Shown here: piece after piece, positions 24,677-32,406 of the stretch
How positions within the stretch are numbered: position 1 is the stretch's first letter
Layout of the letters: each line of letters starts with the position of its first letter
Assembly: GCA_030549795.1 (NCBI GenBank)
Contig: JAUQQO010000018.1
Coordinates: 1-64,000 of the forward strand
Length of the DNA stretch: 64,000 nt
DNA from: Pseudomonadota bacterium
GTDB lineage: Bacteria > Pseudomonadota > Alphaproteobacteria > Geminicoccales > Geminicoccaceae
Direction of reading: 5' to 3'
Position numbers and translations under genes: made by a program
The notes under the pieces: model-generated
Told to the model about the DNA's origin: nothing
What the model saw: the letters and a program-made list of their open reading frames with translations, nothing else
Database searches by the model: none

Positions 24677-26586
24677 GCATCGTCCTGTTCGTCGGCCCGA
24701 GCTTTCCCGCCCTCCATCGCCTTGCGCTTCCCGGCATCACCGTCCGACCACCAGCCGCTCAAGGCGATCTCTTGCGCGCTGTGGGCGACGGCGCGCGCGC
24801 GATCGGTCTCATCGACGGCGTCTTCGGCCACGAGCCCGCGGTTTGGCACAAGGAAATCCTCTTCGCGCTCGAGCGCGGTGTGCGGGTGCTGGGCGCCGCG
24901 AGCATGGGGGCACTGCGCGCAGCCGAGCTCTACCGGTTCGGAATGGAGGGCGTGGGCACCATCTTCGCTGCCTACCGCGACGGTCTTCTCGACGCCGACG
25001 ACGAAGTCGCCCTCGTTCACGGGCCGGCCGAGCTCGGCTGGCCGGCCTTGAGCGAGCCCATGGTCAATCTGCGCGCGACGCTCGCCCGACTCGAGCGGCG
25101 CGGCCTGCTCTCGCGCGCCGAGGCCGCGCAGGTGGCCGAGGCGCTCGCTACCCGCTTTTACCCCGAGCGCACGCGCGCGACTTTCGAATCCGTGCTGGCT
25201 GCCGTCGTCGGCGGCACGCGCGCCTCATCCCTGATCGAGTGGTCGCGCCGGCTGTTCGTCGATGCCAAGCGCATCGATGCCGCGCGCCTGCTCAAGCGCC
25301 TGCGAACCTCCCCGACCGCGCAAAGCCGGGTGGCTGCGCGGCGGATTGCGGTCCAACGCAGCGCTCCGTTGCGGGCCTTGTTGCGCGAACTCGATGCCAC
25401 GTCCCGCACGATCGCGCACAAGCCGCCGTCTTTGCCGGCGCTCAGGCCAGAATTGCCGCGCGCGTTGAGGCCGTGGGCGGTCTTCGGCTTGTTCGCCGCC
25501 GACAACGATCTCGCCCGCGCGCTCATCGAGGACCTCGAAGAGCTCCAAAACGCGCAGCTTCTAAACCGACTTCATGTGGTCGGCGAGATCGATTCACCCG
25601 ATTGCAGGCTTCGGGGCCGATTCTTTCTCCTTCCGGCGGATCCCTCAAAGGGGAGCCGCAAGCCTCGCCTGGTGATCGAAGGCGCTGGGCCGCGTAACAC
25701 CGGAGATCCACAACTGCTCGTCGAGTTTCTCAGTTGGGCCCTGCCGCGCTTTCCGGCCTGCCGGCGCGCCCTCTTGCTGTGGGGGCACGGTGCGGGGCTC
25801 AACTTGGCGATCGATGAGGGAGCGCGCGATGCGCTCTCGATTCCCGAGCTCCTTGAGGCGCTCGCGGCCGGGCTCGCGGCGCACGCGCCTATCGATCTCG
25901 TGATCTTCGATGCCTGTCTTATGGGCATGCTCGAGCTCGTGGGCGATCTCGCTCCGTTTGCGCACCATCTCGTTGCCTCGAGCGAAGTGGTGCCGGCCTG
26001 CGGCCTGCCGTACCATCGCGTGCTCGAGGCCTTCGCGCACCGCTCTTCACCCCGAGATGTCGGCTGCGCTCTGATCGAGGCGTTCATCGCGGAGATGGCG
26101 GTGCGCGGTGAGCGCCATGCCCGCATGCTTTTGGCCCGAACCGACCGCGCGGCACCCGCCCTCGAAGCCCTAAGCCTGGTGGGAAGGCGTTTAAAAGACT
26201 TGTTGCCGCGGGAACGCGACGCCGTCTTGGCGGCACGTCTGCTCGCCCGTGCGCCGCGAGCTCACGATCTGGTCGACGCCGGTGATCTGCTCGCGCGGCT
26301 TGCGCGGATGATCCCCGACGCGCAGCTCGGGGAGCTCGTCGGCAGGGCGCAGGAAGCGATCGCCGAGTGCGTTCTCGAAGTCCGTGCCGTGGAGCCCACC
26401 GCCTCGGTTTTGCCGAACGGGCTCACCTTGTGGTTCCCCGCCCAAGTCGGAACCTTTCGACTTTCCCGAAGCGAGTACGCGGTCCGGCCGTCGATCCGCG
26501 GACCGGGAGCCGGATGGCTCGCGTTTCTCGACGCCCTGCACGGCTGTGATCGCCATCAACGCACGAGCCTAGCCGCAATGGCATAA
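24673..26586 (+). CDS. TfuA domain fused to C11 (clostripain-like) cysteine protease
   Basis: This is a single 637-residue protein starting at the ATG overlapping the YcaO stop. Residues 1-180 are a TfuA domain (GVFGHEPAVWHKEILFALE, then VLGAASMGALRAAEL and DDEVALVHGP); TfuA is the accessory protein needed by YcaO in known thioamide systems. An Arg/Ala-rich linker follows (about 185-265). Residues 265-620 are a C11 peptidase with WAVFGLFAADNDL, catalytic His372 in LLLWGHGAG and Cys415 in VIFDACLMG, then LVASSEVVPACGLPY. C11 proteases typically cleave after Arg or Lys and often self-activate. No signal peptide is present, so it acts in the cytoplasm. A strong terminator ends the operon. Confidence 0.9.
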   Translation: MSIVLFVGPSFPALHRLALPGITVRPPAAQGDLLRAVGDGARAIGLIDGVFGHEPAVWHKEILFALERGVRVLGAASMGALRAAELYRFGMEGVGTIFAAYRDGLLDADDEVALVHGPAELGWPALSEPMVNLRATLARLERRGLLSRAEAAQVAEALATRFYPERTRATFESVLAAVVGGTRASSLIEWSRRLFVDAKRIDAARLLKRLRTSPTAQSRVAARRIAVQRSAPLRALLRELDATSRTIAHKPPSLPALRPELPRALRPWAVFGLFAADNDLARALIEDLEELQNAQLLNRLHVVGEIDSPDCRLRGRFFLLPADPSKGSRKPRLVIEGAGPRNTGDPQLLVEFLSWALPRFPACRRALLLWGHGAGLNLAIDEGARDALSIPELLEALAAGLAAHAPIDLVIFDACLMGMLELVGDLAPFAHHLVASSEVVPACGLPYHRVLEAFAHRSSPRDVGCALIEAFIAEMAVRGERHARMLLARTDRAAPALEALSLVGRRLKDLLPRERDAVLAARLLARAPRAHDLVDAGDLLARLARMIPDAQLGELVGRAQEAIAECVLEVRAVEPTASVLPNGLTLWFPAQVGTFRLSRSEYAVRPSIRGPGAGWLAFLDALHGCDRHQRTSLAAMA

Positions 26587-26622
26587 AAACGTGCCTCCCA
26601 AAAGAACCCCCAATCCCCCTCG

Positions 26623-26651
26623 AAGGCCGGGTCGTCCCGGCCTTTCTCTTT
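26623..26651 (+). terminator. Rho-independent terminator of the candidate RiPP operon
   Basis: AAGGCCGGG-TCGT-CCCGGCCTT is a perfect 9-bp stem with a 4-base loop. The T-rich tail TTTCTCTTT follows. It starts 36 bp after the TfuA-C11 stop. Confidence 0.85.
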
Positions 26652-26741
26652 GTGGCGAGCGCACACCCACAAGCCGTCTGCCCGGATGCCTTCCCCAATG
26701 CGGACGTGATAAGGGCTCAAGCGCGAGCGGGGAGTGCATCG

Positions 26742-28286
26742 ATGAACGCAGCCGAAAGCGTGGTCCGCACCGCCGAAGCGGCCGGGGTGGAGGTCTGCTT
26801 TGCCAATCCCGGCACGACGGAGATGCCTCTCGTCCTCGCCCTCGACCGTACGACCCGGATCCGCACCGTCTTGGGCCTGCACGAGGCGATCTGTACGGGT
26901 GCCGCCGATGGCTACGGCCGGGTCAAGGGCACACCGGCGCTCACCCTGCTCCACCTCGGGCCCGGACTCGCCAATGGTCTTGCCAATCTGCACAACGCCC
27001 GCCGCGCCCGCACCCCCTGCGTCAATCTCATAGGCGAGCACGCGACGTGGCACCGCGATGCCGATGCGCCGCTCAGCATGGACATCGAGGCGCTCGCCCG
27101 CACGGTCGCGCGCTGGACGGCCCGCGCGGTCCACGCGCGCGAGGCGGCTCGGCTTACCGCCCAAGCGATCGCGCAGGCATGCGCCGGCCGTGGCGGCATC
27201 AGCACCCTCGTGCTCCCGCACGATCTCTTATGCGAGGAGGTGGGCGATGCGATCGCGACGGTTCCGCCACCCGAGCCGCCGCTGCCGCCCGATCCGGGTG
27301 CGGTGGCAGCAGCCGCCGAGCTGTTGCGTGGTGCTGCACCCAGTGCGCTCTTCCTCGGTGGCCCTGCGCTGTGGGGCGAAGGTCTGCGTTTGGCCGGGCG
27401 GATCGCGCGCGCCACCGGTGCCACCCTCATCTGCGAGACCGGCTTTGCGCGCTTGGCCACCGGCGCAGGCCGGCCGCCGGTGCACCGTCTTCCCTATTTC
27501 CCCGAGCAGGCACAAGCGCTGCTCGACCGTTTCGGCCACATCATCGGTTGCGGCGCGAAGCGGCCGGTCTCGTTCTTCGGCTGGCCCGGCAAGCCCTCCC
27601 GCTATCTCGAAGATCGCGAGGGCGTGGTCTGGCTGGCAGGTGAAAACGAAGACGCGGTCGGCGCGCTGCGCGAGCTAGCCGACATGTTGGGCGCCCACGA
27701 GGACCATCCGGGCAGCGACTACGATCCACCCGCTCTGCCGAGCGGGTCGCTCGACGGCGCCAAGCTCGCCGCTGTGCTCGTCCACCACCTGCCCGAACAG
27801 GCGATCGTGGTGCCGACTGCGGTTACCAACGCGTTTCCTTTCTCGGCGATCGCCGAGCGGGCGCGCCCGCACGAGCAACTCGCGCTCACCGGCGGCGCGA
27901 TCGGTGAGGGGCCGGCGCTTGCGATCGGAGCGGCACTCGCCGCGCCGGACCGAAAGGTCGTCAATCTCGAGGCCGACGGCAGCGGAGCCTACGCGCTCCA
28001 GGCCCTTTGGACGCAGGCGCGCGAACGGCTCGATATCGTGACGATCGTCTGTGCCAACCGCGCCTACCGCATTCTGCAGCTCGAGCTCGAACGCCAGGGG
28101 CTGAGCGGCGGAAGCGCAACCCGCGCCCTAACGAGCCTCGAGGATCCGCCGATCGACTGGGTGACCGTCGCCCGCGGCCTCGGTGTGCCGGGCGTGCGGG
28201 TCGAGGACGCCGAAGGCTTAGGGCGCGCGCTCACCCGTGCCTTCGCCGAGCCTGGGCCGTTTCTCATCGAAGCCCGGCTCCCTTGA
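26742..28286 (+). CDS. Acetolactate synthase large subunit-like TPP-dependent enzyme
   Basis: I chose the ATG at 26742 (MNAAESVVRTAEAAGVEVCF) with GGGGAG upstream, giving 514 residues. It has the PYR domain (FANPGTTEMPLVLAL, catalytic Glu in LHEAICTGAADGY), a central domain and a PP domain (NLEADGSGAYALQALWTQAR...CANRAYRILQLE). This follows the pattern of benzoylformate-decarboxylase/ALS-like enzymes annotated as acetolactate synthase large subunit. It is probably a 2-oxo-acid or aromatic decarboxylase. It is separate from the upstream operon because of the terminator. The residue after the GDG position is Ser in EADGSGAY, a small deviation from GDGxF. Confidence 0.87.
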   Translation: MNAAESVVRTAEAAGVEVCFANPGTTEMPLVLALDRTTRIRTVLGLHEAICTGAADGYGRVKGTPALTLLHLGPGLANGLANLHNARRARTPCVNLIGEHATWHRDADAPLSMDIEALARTVARWTARAVHAREAARLTAQAIAQACAGRGGISTLVLPHDLLCEEVGDAIATVPPPEPPLPPDPGAVAAAAELLRGAAPSALFLGGPALWGEGLRLAGRIARATGATLICETGFARLATGAGRPPVHRLPYFPEQAQALLDRFGHIIGCGAKRPVSFFGWPGKPSRYLEDREGVVWLAGENEDAVGALRELADMLGAHEDHPGSDYDPPALPSGSLDGAKLAAVLVHHLPEQAIVVPTAVTNAFPFSAIAERARPHEQLALTGGAIGEGPALAIGAALAAPDRKVVNLEADGSGAYALQALWTQARERLDIVTIVCANRAYRILQLELERQGLSGGSATRALTSLEDPPIDWVTVARGLGVPGVRVEDAEGLGRALTRAFAEPGPFLIEARLP

Positions 28287-28429
28287 ACCGCGAGCCGCTT
28301 GACCCGGCGCGACCCGTCTTCTGATCCACCGCTTGAGCGGCGCGCTCGCGCGATTGCAAGCCGAAACGCGCTCGGCCCTTGAGGAAGCCCCATCCGAAAG
28401 AAAGGATTTCCCAGCTCTCTTCGCGGGGT

Positions 28430-29389
28430 TCAGGCGCTCGGGGCAAGGCAGCGCAGAAGATCGGCCGCGAGGTTGCTCAACAGACTGCGGTAGGCGTCGG
28501 GGCCGGGGTGCAGCGGCGGCGCTCCGACCGGATCGAGCGTGCCCGCCCGTGCTCCGGTGCCTTCCGCGACGCTTTGGACGAGGGGCGAAGGGAACTGAGG
28601 CTCGGCGAAAACGCACACCGCACCCCGCTCTCGGATCGTCTTGCGCAACTGCGCAAGGCGCTTCGCCGAGGGCGGTCGTTCGGGTGACACGGTAATCGAG
28701 CCCGCGGCACCGAGGCCGTAGCGCTTCTCGAAATATTGGTAGGCGTCGTGGAACACCACGAAGGGCTTGTCCTTGACCGAAGCGAGCTTGTGCGCGAGCT
28801 CGCGATCCAGAGCCTCGATTCGCGCGATTTCTTCTTGCGCATTCGCCCGGTAGCGGTCGGCGCGCGAGGGATCGCGTTCGGCAAGCGCTTCCGCTAAAGC
28901 GCGCAGGATCACGATTCCGTTGGTGGGGTCGAGCCAGAGATGGCCGTCGATCGCCTGCGCGTGAGCGTGCTTGCTGTCGCGGCCGTGGTGGTGGCCGTGC
29001 GCGTGGTCATGTTCGTCCCACACACCACCTTTGCGGACCGAATATAAGGTCACCCCTGGAAGCTTGGCCGCTTCGACGATCCGCGCCTTGCGGGCCAGGT
29101 TGCGAAGCGGCTTATCGAGAAAGGTTTCGAGTGCGTCTCCCACCCAGACGATGATGTCCGCCCCTTCGAGCCGTTTGGCGTCGGAAGGGCGGAGCTGGAA
29201 GCCGTGCGGCGAGCTTCCCGGGGGCACGAGCAGGCTTGGTTCGCCGACCTCGCGCATCACCGCAGCGGCAAGGGCGTGCAGTGGTACGATCGAGGCTACC
29301 ACTTGCGGCGGTTCGGCCGCGCGGGCGGTAGCCAGCGCAAGGAGCAGGGCAGGGAGCGCGAGCGACAGGTGACACAGGGCGCGCCGCAT
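28430..29389 (-). CDS. znuA: Zinc ABC transporter, substrate-binding protein
   Basis: ZnuA captures Zn2+ in the periplasm. The ATG at 29389 begins a signal peptide (MRRALCHLSLALPALLLALATARA); the longer ORF start is not needed. The protein is 319 residues, typical in size. It has the cluster A-I features SIVPLHALAAAVM, PPGSSPHGFQL (first His) and GHLWLDPTN, a His-rich flexible loop DEHDHAHGHHHGRDSKHAH, VVFHDAYQYF and a C-terminal DPVG segment. It is divergent from znuC across 44 bp that hold a Zur-box-like palindrome, so it should be induced in zinc shortage. Confidence 0.95.
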   Translation of the reverse strand: MRRALCHLSLALPALLLALATARAAEPPQVVASIVPLHALAAAVMREVGEPSLLVPPGSSPHGFQLRPSDAKRLEGADIIVWVGDALETFLDKPLRNLARKARIVEAAKLPGVTLYSVRKGGVWDEHDHAHGHHHGRDSKHAHAQAIDGHLWLDPTNGIVILRALAEALAERDPSRADRYRANAQEEIARIEALDRELAHKLASVKDKPFVVFHDAYQYFEKRYGLGAAGSITVSPERPPSAKRLAQLRKTIRERGAVCVFAEPQFPSPLVQSVAEGTGARAGTLDPVGAPPLHPGPDAYRSLLSNLAADLLRCLAPSA

Positions 29390-29416
29390 GGCAGGGTACT
29401 CCGCGAGCCGTCGCAA

Positions 29417-29431
29417 CGTTATAGGATAACG
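29417..29431. promoter_or_regulatory. Zur-box-like operator between znuA and znuC
   Basis: CGTTATAGGATAACG is a perfect 6-bp inverted repeat around a 3-base centre, matching the GTTAT-N-ATAAC core of proteobacterial Zur boxes. It lies in the 44-bp divergent gap, 27 bp from the znuA start and 2 bp before the znuC ATG. zur itself is three genes away, so autoregulation of the operon is likely. Confidence 0.82.
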
Positions 29432-29433
29432 CC

Positions 29434-30222
29434 ATGTTGGCGCAAGCCATCTCCCGCGCGCCGGTCGCAGCCGAGGCCCCACCTCGGGTTCTGGTCGAGC
29501 TCGCCAAAGTCTCGGTCGAGCGCGAGGGAAAGCCCATTCTCGAAGAGGTCGATCTGGTCGTTCGCGAAGGCGAGTTGGTAACGCTCATCGGTCCCAACGG
29601 CGCTGGCAAGACCACGCTCGTCAAAGTCGCTCTCGGTCTTGTACCGCCGACTTCTGGTAAGGTGGCGATACAGCCTGGCATTCGTATCGGCTATGCTCCC
29701 CAACACCTGCCGATCGAGCGAACAATTCCGATCGACGCGTTGGGGTTCCTCGCACTCGCCGGGAAGCGTCCGCGCGAAGACTTGCTCGGCGTGCTCGCCG
29801 AGGTCGGCCTTAAGGGCAGCGAGGATCGGCAACTCCAGGCGCTCTCGGGAGGTGAGCTGCGCCGTCTTCTCCTGGCCCGGGCGTTGTTGCGACGTCCCGA
29901 GCTCCTCGTGCTCGATGAACCCTTAAGCGGGGTCGATCTCAACGGGCAGTTCGAACTCTACGAACTGATCGCCGCGATCCGGTCGCGATACCGCTGCGCC
30001 GTGCTGCTCGTGAGCCATGATCTGCACATCGTGATGGCGGCCACCGACCGGGTCGTGTGCTTGGACCGATGCGTGCGCTGCACCGGCTCTCCCGAAGCCG
30101 TCGCCCGCGATCCGCGCTTTGCGGGGCTGTTCGGCGACCGCTTCGGTCGCCTTGTGGCGCTTTACGCGCATCGCCACCGCGTAGCGGAGAAGCCAGCGGC
30201 GCCGGTGAGGACCGAGCCGTGA
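29434..30222 (+). CDS. znuC: Zinc ABC transporter, ATP-binding protein
   Basis: ZnuC powers zinc import. The 262-residue ATPase has Walker A GPNGAGKTTLVK (near residue 53), signature LSGGELRR, Walker B LLVLDEPLSGVD and the switch His in LLVSHDLHIV. The C-terminal extension of about 50 residues is typical of ZnuC. The only ATG (29434) begins 2 bp after the Zur palindrome. No Shine-Dalgarno is visible, so the mRNA may be leaderless. The stop overlaps the GTG of znuB. Confidence 0.94.
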   Translation: MLAQAISRAPVAAEAPPRVLVELAKVSVEREGKPILEEVDLVVREGELVTLIGPNGAGKTTLVKVALGLVPPTSGKVAIQPGIRIGYAPQHLPIERTIPIDALGFLALAGKRPREDLLGVLAEVGLKGSEDRQLQALSGGELRRLLLARALLRRPELLVLDEPLSGVDLNGQFELYELIAAIRSRYRCAVLLVSHDLHIVMAATDRVVCLDRCVRCTGSPEAVARDPRFAGLFGDRFGRLVALYAHRHRVAEKPAAPVRTEP

Positions 30223-31016
30223 TCGAAGGCTTCCTTCTGCGCGCCTTTCTCGCCGGTCTCGGCGTTGCGTTGCTTGCCGGGCCGCTCGGCGCGTTCGTGG
30301 TGTGGCGACGGCTCGCCATCTTCGGCGAGGCGCTCGCCCATTCCGCCCTTTTGGGGGTGATCCTCGCTCTTCTCCTCGAGCTCGATCCGACCATCGGCCT
30401 TGTTGTGTTCGCCGGCTTGCTCGTCACTGTGCTTTGGGTGCTCGAAGAACAACGTCTGTTGCCCACCGATACGATCTTGAGCACGCTCGCGCACGGCGCC
30501 CTCGCCCTCGGTCTCGTTCTTTTGAGTCTCTTCGATTGGATTCGGCTCGACCTCATGGGCTATCTCTTTGGAGATATCCTTGCGGTGAGCACTCGTGATC
30601 TTTTCTTGCTTGCGGTATTGGTGGCGATTTCAGCTGTCGTGCTCTTCAAAAATTGGTGCGCGCTTGTGTCGATGACGATCGAGCCCGATCTCGCGCGCGT
30701 CGAAGGCGTACCGGTGCGCGCGCTGCGCTTGCTCTTGGACCTGTTGATCGCCGGTGCGATCGCTCTCGGCATGAAACTCGTGGGCCTTCTTCTTATCGTC
30801 TCGCTTCTGGTCGTACCTGCTGCAGCTGCCCGTCCTTGGACCAAGACGCCCGAACAAATGGCGCTTATGGCCTCCGCTTTGGCCGGCTTGGCGACGATCG
30901 TGGGCCTTTCGCTCTCGATCGCTGCCGACGTTCCTTCCGGTCCAGCGATCGTGGTGACGGCGGTTGCGCTCTTCGCCTTCTCCCACGGCGCCGAACGCGC
31001 GCGAAAGCGGCGCTGA
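30219..31016 (+). CDS. znuB: Zinc ABC transporter, membrane permease
   Basis: The GTG at 30219 overlaps the znuC stop (GTGA); the ORF-track start at 30057 lies inside znuC. The 265-residue protein is an ABC-3 family permease with about eight hydrophobic segments, from IEGFLLRAFLAGLGVALLAG to a basic tail RARKRR. It includes GEALAHSALLGVIL and LVGLLLIVSLLVVPAAAA, the conserved cytoplasmic coupling and last-helix segments. It pairs with ZnuC and ZnuA to import Zn2+. Confidence 0.94.
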   Translation: MIEGFLLRAFLAGLGVALLAGPLGAFVVWRRLAIFGEALAHSALLGVILALLLELDPTIGLVVFAGLLVTVLWVLEEQRLLPTDTILSTLAHGALALGLVLLSLFDWIRLDLMGYLFGDILAVSTRDLFLLAVLVAISAVVLFKNWCALVSMTIEPDLARVEGVPVRALRLLLDLLIAGAIALGMKLVGLLLIVSLLVVPAAAARPWTKTPEQMALMASALAGLATIVGLSLSIAADVPSGPAIVVTAVALFAFSHGAERARKRR

Positions 31017-31083
31017 GCCGAGCCTGGGCTGGCCGCCAGCAACGGTGCCTGCTAATTTGCCTGCACGAAGTTGGAGCCGGCTT

Positions 31084-31593
31084 TTGACGCGCGAGCTCGA
31101 AGACCCGTTTCCGGCTGCCGACCACGACCACGCGCAATGCGTCGCTGACGCCCTTGATCGTGCAGCCGCCGTATGCGCCGCCCGAGGCGTCAAGCTCACC
31201 CGCCTAAGGCGCCGAGTGCTCGAGATCGTGCTCGACCAGCATGCGCCCATAGGCGCTTATGCGATCCTCGAGCGCCTCGCGCGCGAGCGCGGCCGCGTCG
31301 CACCTCCCACCGTTTACCGCGCGCTCGATTTCCTCGTCGCCCAGGGGCTCGTGCATCGGCTCGATACCAAGAACGCCTTCGTCGCCTGCGCCCGCGCCGA
31401 CGGACCGCATCCCGCCTGTTTTCTCATCTGCCGCGAATGCGGTGCGGTCGCCGAGGTCGCCGATCCCGAACTCGATGCCGCGATCGCCGCGGTCTCGAGG
31501 CGTACCGGTTTTGCGGTCGCACGGCGCATCGTCGAGCTCGAAGGCACTTGCGCCCGTTGCGCAGCCGCCCATGCGGCGCAGGAGGCGGCGTGA
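31084..31593 (+). CDS. zur: Zinc uptake regulator, Fur family
   Basis: Zur represses zinc-uptake genes when zinc-loaded. The TTG at 31084 has GGAG seven bases upstream and gives 169 residues; the longer track ORF overlaps znuB. The winged-helix DNA-binding part reads GVKLTRLRRRVLEIVL and APPTVYRALDFLVAQGLVHRL. The dimer/zinc part has CRECGAV and CARCAAAH, the two structural CxxC pairs. It lies 67 bp after znuB in the same direction, so it probably belongs to the znuCB transcript and shares the Zur-controlled promoter. Confidence 0.93.
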   Translation: MTRELEDPFPAADHDHAQCVADALDRAAAVCAARGVKLTRLRRRVLEIVLDQHAPIGAYAILERLARERGRVAPPTVYRALDFLVAQGLVHRLDTKNAFVACARADGPHPACFLICRECGAVAEVADPELDAAIAAVSRRTGFAVARRIVELEGTCARCAAAHAAQEAA

Positions 31594-31719
31594 GCCCGAA
31601 GGCCGCGCCGGATGGTTGCGGTACCGCGCGATCACGGCAAGCGGCCGGCTCGGCCTTTTCGCCCACAGCCATCGAGCCCGCAACCCGCGTGCGGTCCCAC
31701 TACGGCTAGGCTCGCTTCC

Positions 31720-32292
31720 ATGACCGCGCGGCGGATCGTCGTCGGCATCAGCGGAGCCTCGGGAGTGGTGTTGGGCGTCCGCCTGCTCGAGCTTCTACGC
31801 GAGCTCGACGTCGAAACCCATCTCGTGATGACCCGCGCGGCCATGCTCACGATCGCCCATGAGCTCGATCGCTCGCTTGAGAGCGTGAAGGCGATGGCCT
31901 CGGTGGTCTATCCGATCAACGACGTCGGGGCGGCGATCGCCTCGGGCTCGTTCAAGACCGAGGGGATGATCGTCGCTCCCTGTTCGATGCGGACCTTGGC
32001 GGCGATCGCCAGCGGAGTGACAGACACGCTTTTAAGCCGCGCTGCCGATGTCGTCCTCAAGGAACGGCGCCGGCTCGTGTTGTTGCCGCGCGAGACGCCG
32101 CTGCATCTCGGGCACCTGCGCAACATGGTCGCGGTCACCGAGATGGGGGCGATCGTCATGCCGCCGGTGCCCGCCTTTTATGCCGGCGTCGCCTCGCTCG
32201 AAGCGATGATCGACCAAATCCTCGGCCGCGCGCTCGATCTCTTCGGTCTTGAGTGTCCGCGCGTGGTGCGCTGGCGCGGCGGGCGGCCGTAG
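31720..32292 (+). CDS. ubiX: Flavin prenyltransferase UbiX
   Basis: UbiX prenylates FMN to make the prFMN cofactor of the UbiD decarboxylase family, used in ubiquinone synthesis. The ATG at 31720 gives 190 residues, the normal size, starting MTARRIVVGISGASGVVLGVR with the flavin/phosphate-binding GISGASG. IVAPCSMRTLAAIASG and the C-terminal MPPVPAFYAGVASLEAMIDQ and LGRALDLFG are diagnostic. No ubiD is seen in this window. Confidence 0.95.
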   Translation: MTARRIVVGISGASGVVLGVRLLELLRELDVETHLVMTRAAMLTIAHELDRSLESVKAMASVVYPINDVGAAIASGSFKTEGMIVAPCSMRTLAAIASGVTDTLLSRAADVVLKERRRLVLLPRETPLHLGHLRNMVAVTEMGAIVMPPVPAFYAGVASLEAMIDQILGRALDLFGLECPRVVRWRGGRP

Positions 32293-32406
32293 CAGGGAAG
32301 CGACTTTCCTCGCTCGCTCGAATGCCCTGGGATTGACGAAGGACGCGCCCGCGCAGCAATGCGAGGACGCCTCGGTCGCGACGTTCCCCACTTTGGAGAG
32401 AAGTGC

